Source: an uncultured Pelagibacteraceae bacterium
Lineage (GTDB): Bacteria > Pseudomonadota > Alphaproteobacteria > Pelagibacterales > Pelagibacteraceae
Length of the DNA stretch: 42,937 nt
Direction of reading: 5' to 3'
Assembly (NCBI GenBank): GCA_902635515.1
Contig: CACPOD010000007.1
Coordinates: 1 to 42,937, forward strand
This document shows positions 41,779 through 42,937 of this stretch, one piece after another. Positions within the stretch are counted from its first letter, which is position 1, and every line of letters begins with the position of its first letter. Below the pieces are notes generated by a model. It saw only the letters and a program-made list of their open reading frames with translations, did no database searches and was not told the DNA's origin. The position numbers and the translations under genes are program-made.

Positions 41779-42197
41779 TGAAACAAGAATTTCACAATCT
41801 TTATATTAAGACCAATGGTCAAAAGTTATATGAATTTACTAAGGATACAATTAATTGGATTGGTCAAAATAACTTTAAAAATGGTATTCTTAATTTAAGT
41901 ATTCAGCACACAAGCGCCTCATTAATTGTTCAAGAAAATGCAGATCCAGATGTACAAACAGATTTAATAAATTATTTTAATAAATTAGCTCCTATGGATA
42001 ACAAACTATATGTTCATACTACGGAGGGAAAAGATGATATGCCTGCACATATTAAATCTGCATTAACAAATAATCAAATTTCTCTAAGTGTGAAAGATAG
42101 TGAATTGTTGCTTGGGACTTGGCAGGGCATATATTTATTTGAACACAGATTAGAGGCTCAAAAAAGAACTATAATCCACCATTTTATTGGAGAATAA
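41778..42197 (+). CDS. yjbQ: YjbQ/UPF0047 family protein
   Basis: 139 residues, complete single-domain YjbQ. Family blocks are QHTSASLIVQENADPDVQTDL (about 43-63), EGKDDMPAHIKS and LGTWQGIYLFEHR, with the conserved His and Asp that line the trimer pocket. E. coli YjbQ shows weak thiamine-phosphate synthase activity, but the physiological role is unknown. It ends the plus-strand run; the photolyase gene converges 8 bases away. Confidence 0.93.
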   Translation: MKQEFHNLYIKTNGQKLYEFTKDTINWIGQNNFKNGILNLSIQHTSASLIVQENADPDVQTDLINYFNKLAPMDNKLYVHTTEGKDDMPAHIKSALTNNQISLSVKDSELLLGTWQGIYLFEHRLEAQKRTIIHHFIGE

Positions 42198-42205
42198 AAC
42201 TAAAT

Positions 42206-42937
42206 TTATTTTTTCTTCAAAGATTGAAACGCTTCAAGAGCTGCAGCTCTAGCTTTTTCATGAATAACAATAGGACCCGGGTAATCTTTGCCAATAATTG
42301 TTTTTATAGCTTCTTGATACTTTAATTCCATTTCCCATGGTTTGTGAATAAATTTATTTGGAACATTTTTAAGTTCAGGAACCCATTTTTTTACATAATT
42401 GCCTTCTTTATCAAATTTTTCACCCTGAAGTATTGGATTGAATATTCTAAAATAAGGTGCTGCATCTGCCCCACAGCCAGCGACCCATTGCCATTGAGCA
42501 ACATTATTTGCTTTATTAAAATCTAGTAGACAATTTCTAAAATGCTTCTCACCTTCAGTCCAATTAATTCTCAAATGTTTGACTAAAAATGAACCAACAA
42601 CCATTCTTATTCTATTATGCATCCATCCAGTCTCATATAGTTCTCTCATACCTGCATCGACAATAGGATAACCGGTCATTCCTCTTTTCCATGCTTTTAG
42701 GAATTTCTCATTTTTTGCCCAAGGGAATTTATCAAATTCTTTTCTGAAATTTCCTTTTAAGAACTGAGGGAAATAATTAATTAAACTATGTGAAAACTCT
42801 CTCCAACCAAGCTCATTAATATATTTTCTATAACCAATTCCTTTTGATTTAATTTCAGAACATTTTTTCCAAATACTGCCTACATGAATTTGTCCATGTT
42901 TAATGTAAGGAGATAATTTAGAGGTTCCTTCGATAGA
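42206..42937 (-). CDS. phrB: Deoxyribodipyrimidine photolyase, C-terminal FAD domain (5' end outside window)
   Basis: The frame is open to the right edge, leaving 243 residues of the C-terminal part of a class I photolyase. The FAD-binding blocks are complete: GTSKLSPYIKHGQIHVG, the electron-chain region LGWREFSHSLINYFP, KAWKRGMTGYPIVDAGMREL, TGWMHNRIRMVVGSFLVKHL and NNVAQWQWVAGCGADAAPYFRIFNP. These argue for true cyclobutane-dimer repair by light. The internal ATG at 42679 is not the start, since conserved sequence continues upstream in frame. The antenna domain lies beyond the window. Confidence 0.93.
   Translation of the reverse strand, partial: SIEGTSKLSPYIKHGQIHVGSIWKKCSEIKSKGIGYRKYINELGWREFSHSLINYFPQFLKGNFRKEFDKFPWAKNEKFLKAWKRGMTGYPIVDAGMRELYETGWMHNRIRMVVGSFLVKHLRINWTEGEKHFRNCLLDFNKANNVAQWQWVAGCGADAAPYFRIFNPILQGEKFDKEGNYVKKWVPELKNVPNKFIHKPWEMELKYQEAIKTIIGKDYPGPIVIHEKARAAALEAFQSLKKK

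Noticed and set aside
1..42937. tRNA, rRNA, CRISPR arrays, insertion sequences, integrase or phage genes
   Set aside because: Looked for in every intergenic gap and in the protein set; none has supporting sequence.

Overview
The window is about 43 kb of very AT-rich, tightly packed bacterial chromosome. Gene content, sub-100-bp intergenic gaps, abundant binding-protein-dependent amino-acid and polyamine uptake, several drug/metabolite-type exporters and many small oxidative catabolic enzymes suggest a streamlined marine alphaproteobacterium of the SAR11 (Pelagibacter) type. This placement is inferred from style and content; no rRNA is present. I saw no tRNA, rRNA, insertion sequence, prophage, CRISPR array or replication origin. 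No gene-free stretch exceeds about 130 bases. The genes at both window edges are cut.

Layout. (1) 1-7971: the end of a CsiD/GlaH-type glutarate hydroxylase, a divergent pyrroline-5-carboxylate-reductase-like protein, a complete branched-chain-type amino-acid ABC transporter (livG, livF, livH, livM), a probable 23-residue membrane peptide and an MFS transporter, with the binding protein livK convergent across a shared terminator. (2) 8081-12184: a minus-strand four-gene operon of a luciferase-like flavin monooxygenase, an AA_synth (DUF1185) protein, an alpha/beta hydrolase and an aldehyde dehydrogenase, with a possible structured leader. The set resembles N-heterocycle ring-opening pathways. 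(3) 12204-15651: a 2OG-Fe(II) oxygenase, an EamA exporter, a hot-dog thioesterase and a ProV-type ATPase without its permease. (4) 15777-20904: a class II aldolase homologue lacking its usual catalytic residue, a gamma-butyrobetaine/trimethyllysine-hydroxylase-like enzyme, an aldehyde dehydrogenase, a beta-hydroxyacid dehydrogenase and an EamA exporter. (5) 20963-27446: a EutA-like isomerase/racemase and a DoeA/EutD-like hydrolase run into a polyamine-type ABC transporter (potA, potD, potB, potC), with its own promoter and terminator around potD.

(6) 27483-34715: a FadN-type beta-oxidation fusion, a membrane-anchored cyclophilin, a secreted HExxH protein, an agmatinase-family ureohydrolase with an aldehyde dehydrogenase, and an ArgE-type deacetylase. 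(7) 34740-42937: mostly housekeeping genes (csaA, a LysE exporter, acnA, a YfgM-like protein, bamB, a cupin, zapE, yjbQ) and the C-terminal part of a photolyase.

Taken together the window is a scavenging district: uptake systems for amino acids, polyamines and possibly betaines sit beside oxygenases, aldehyde dehydrogenases and hydrolases that would turn nitrogenous osmolytes and heterocycles into central metabolites. The strongest candidate for an undescribed or little-described pathway is the operon at 8081-12098. The second is the hydroxylase/aldolase/dehydrogenase set at 15777-20035.
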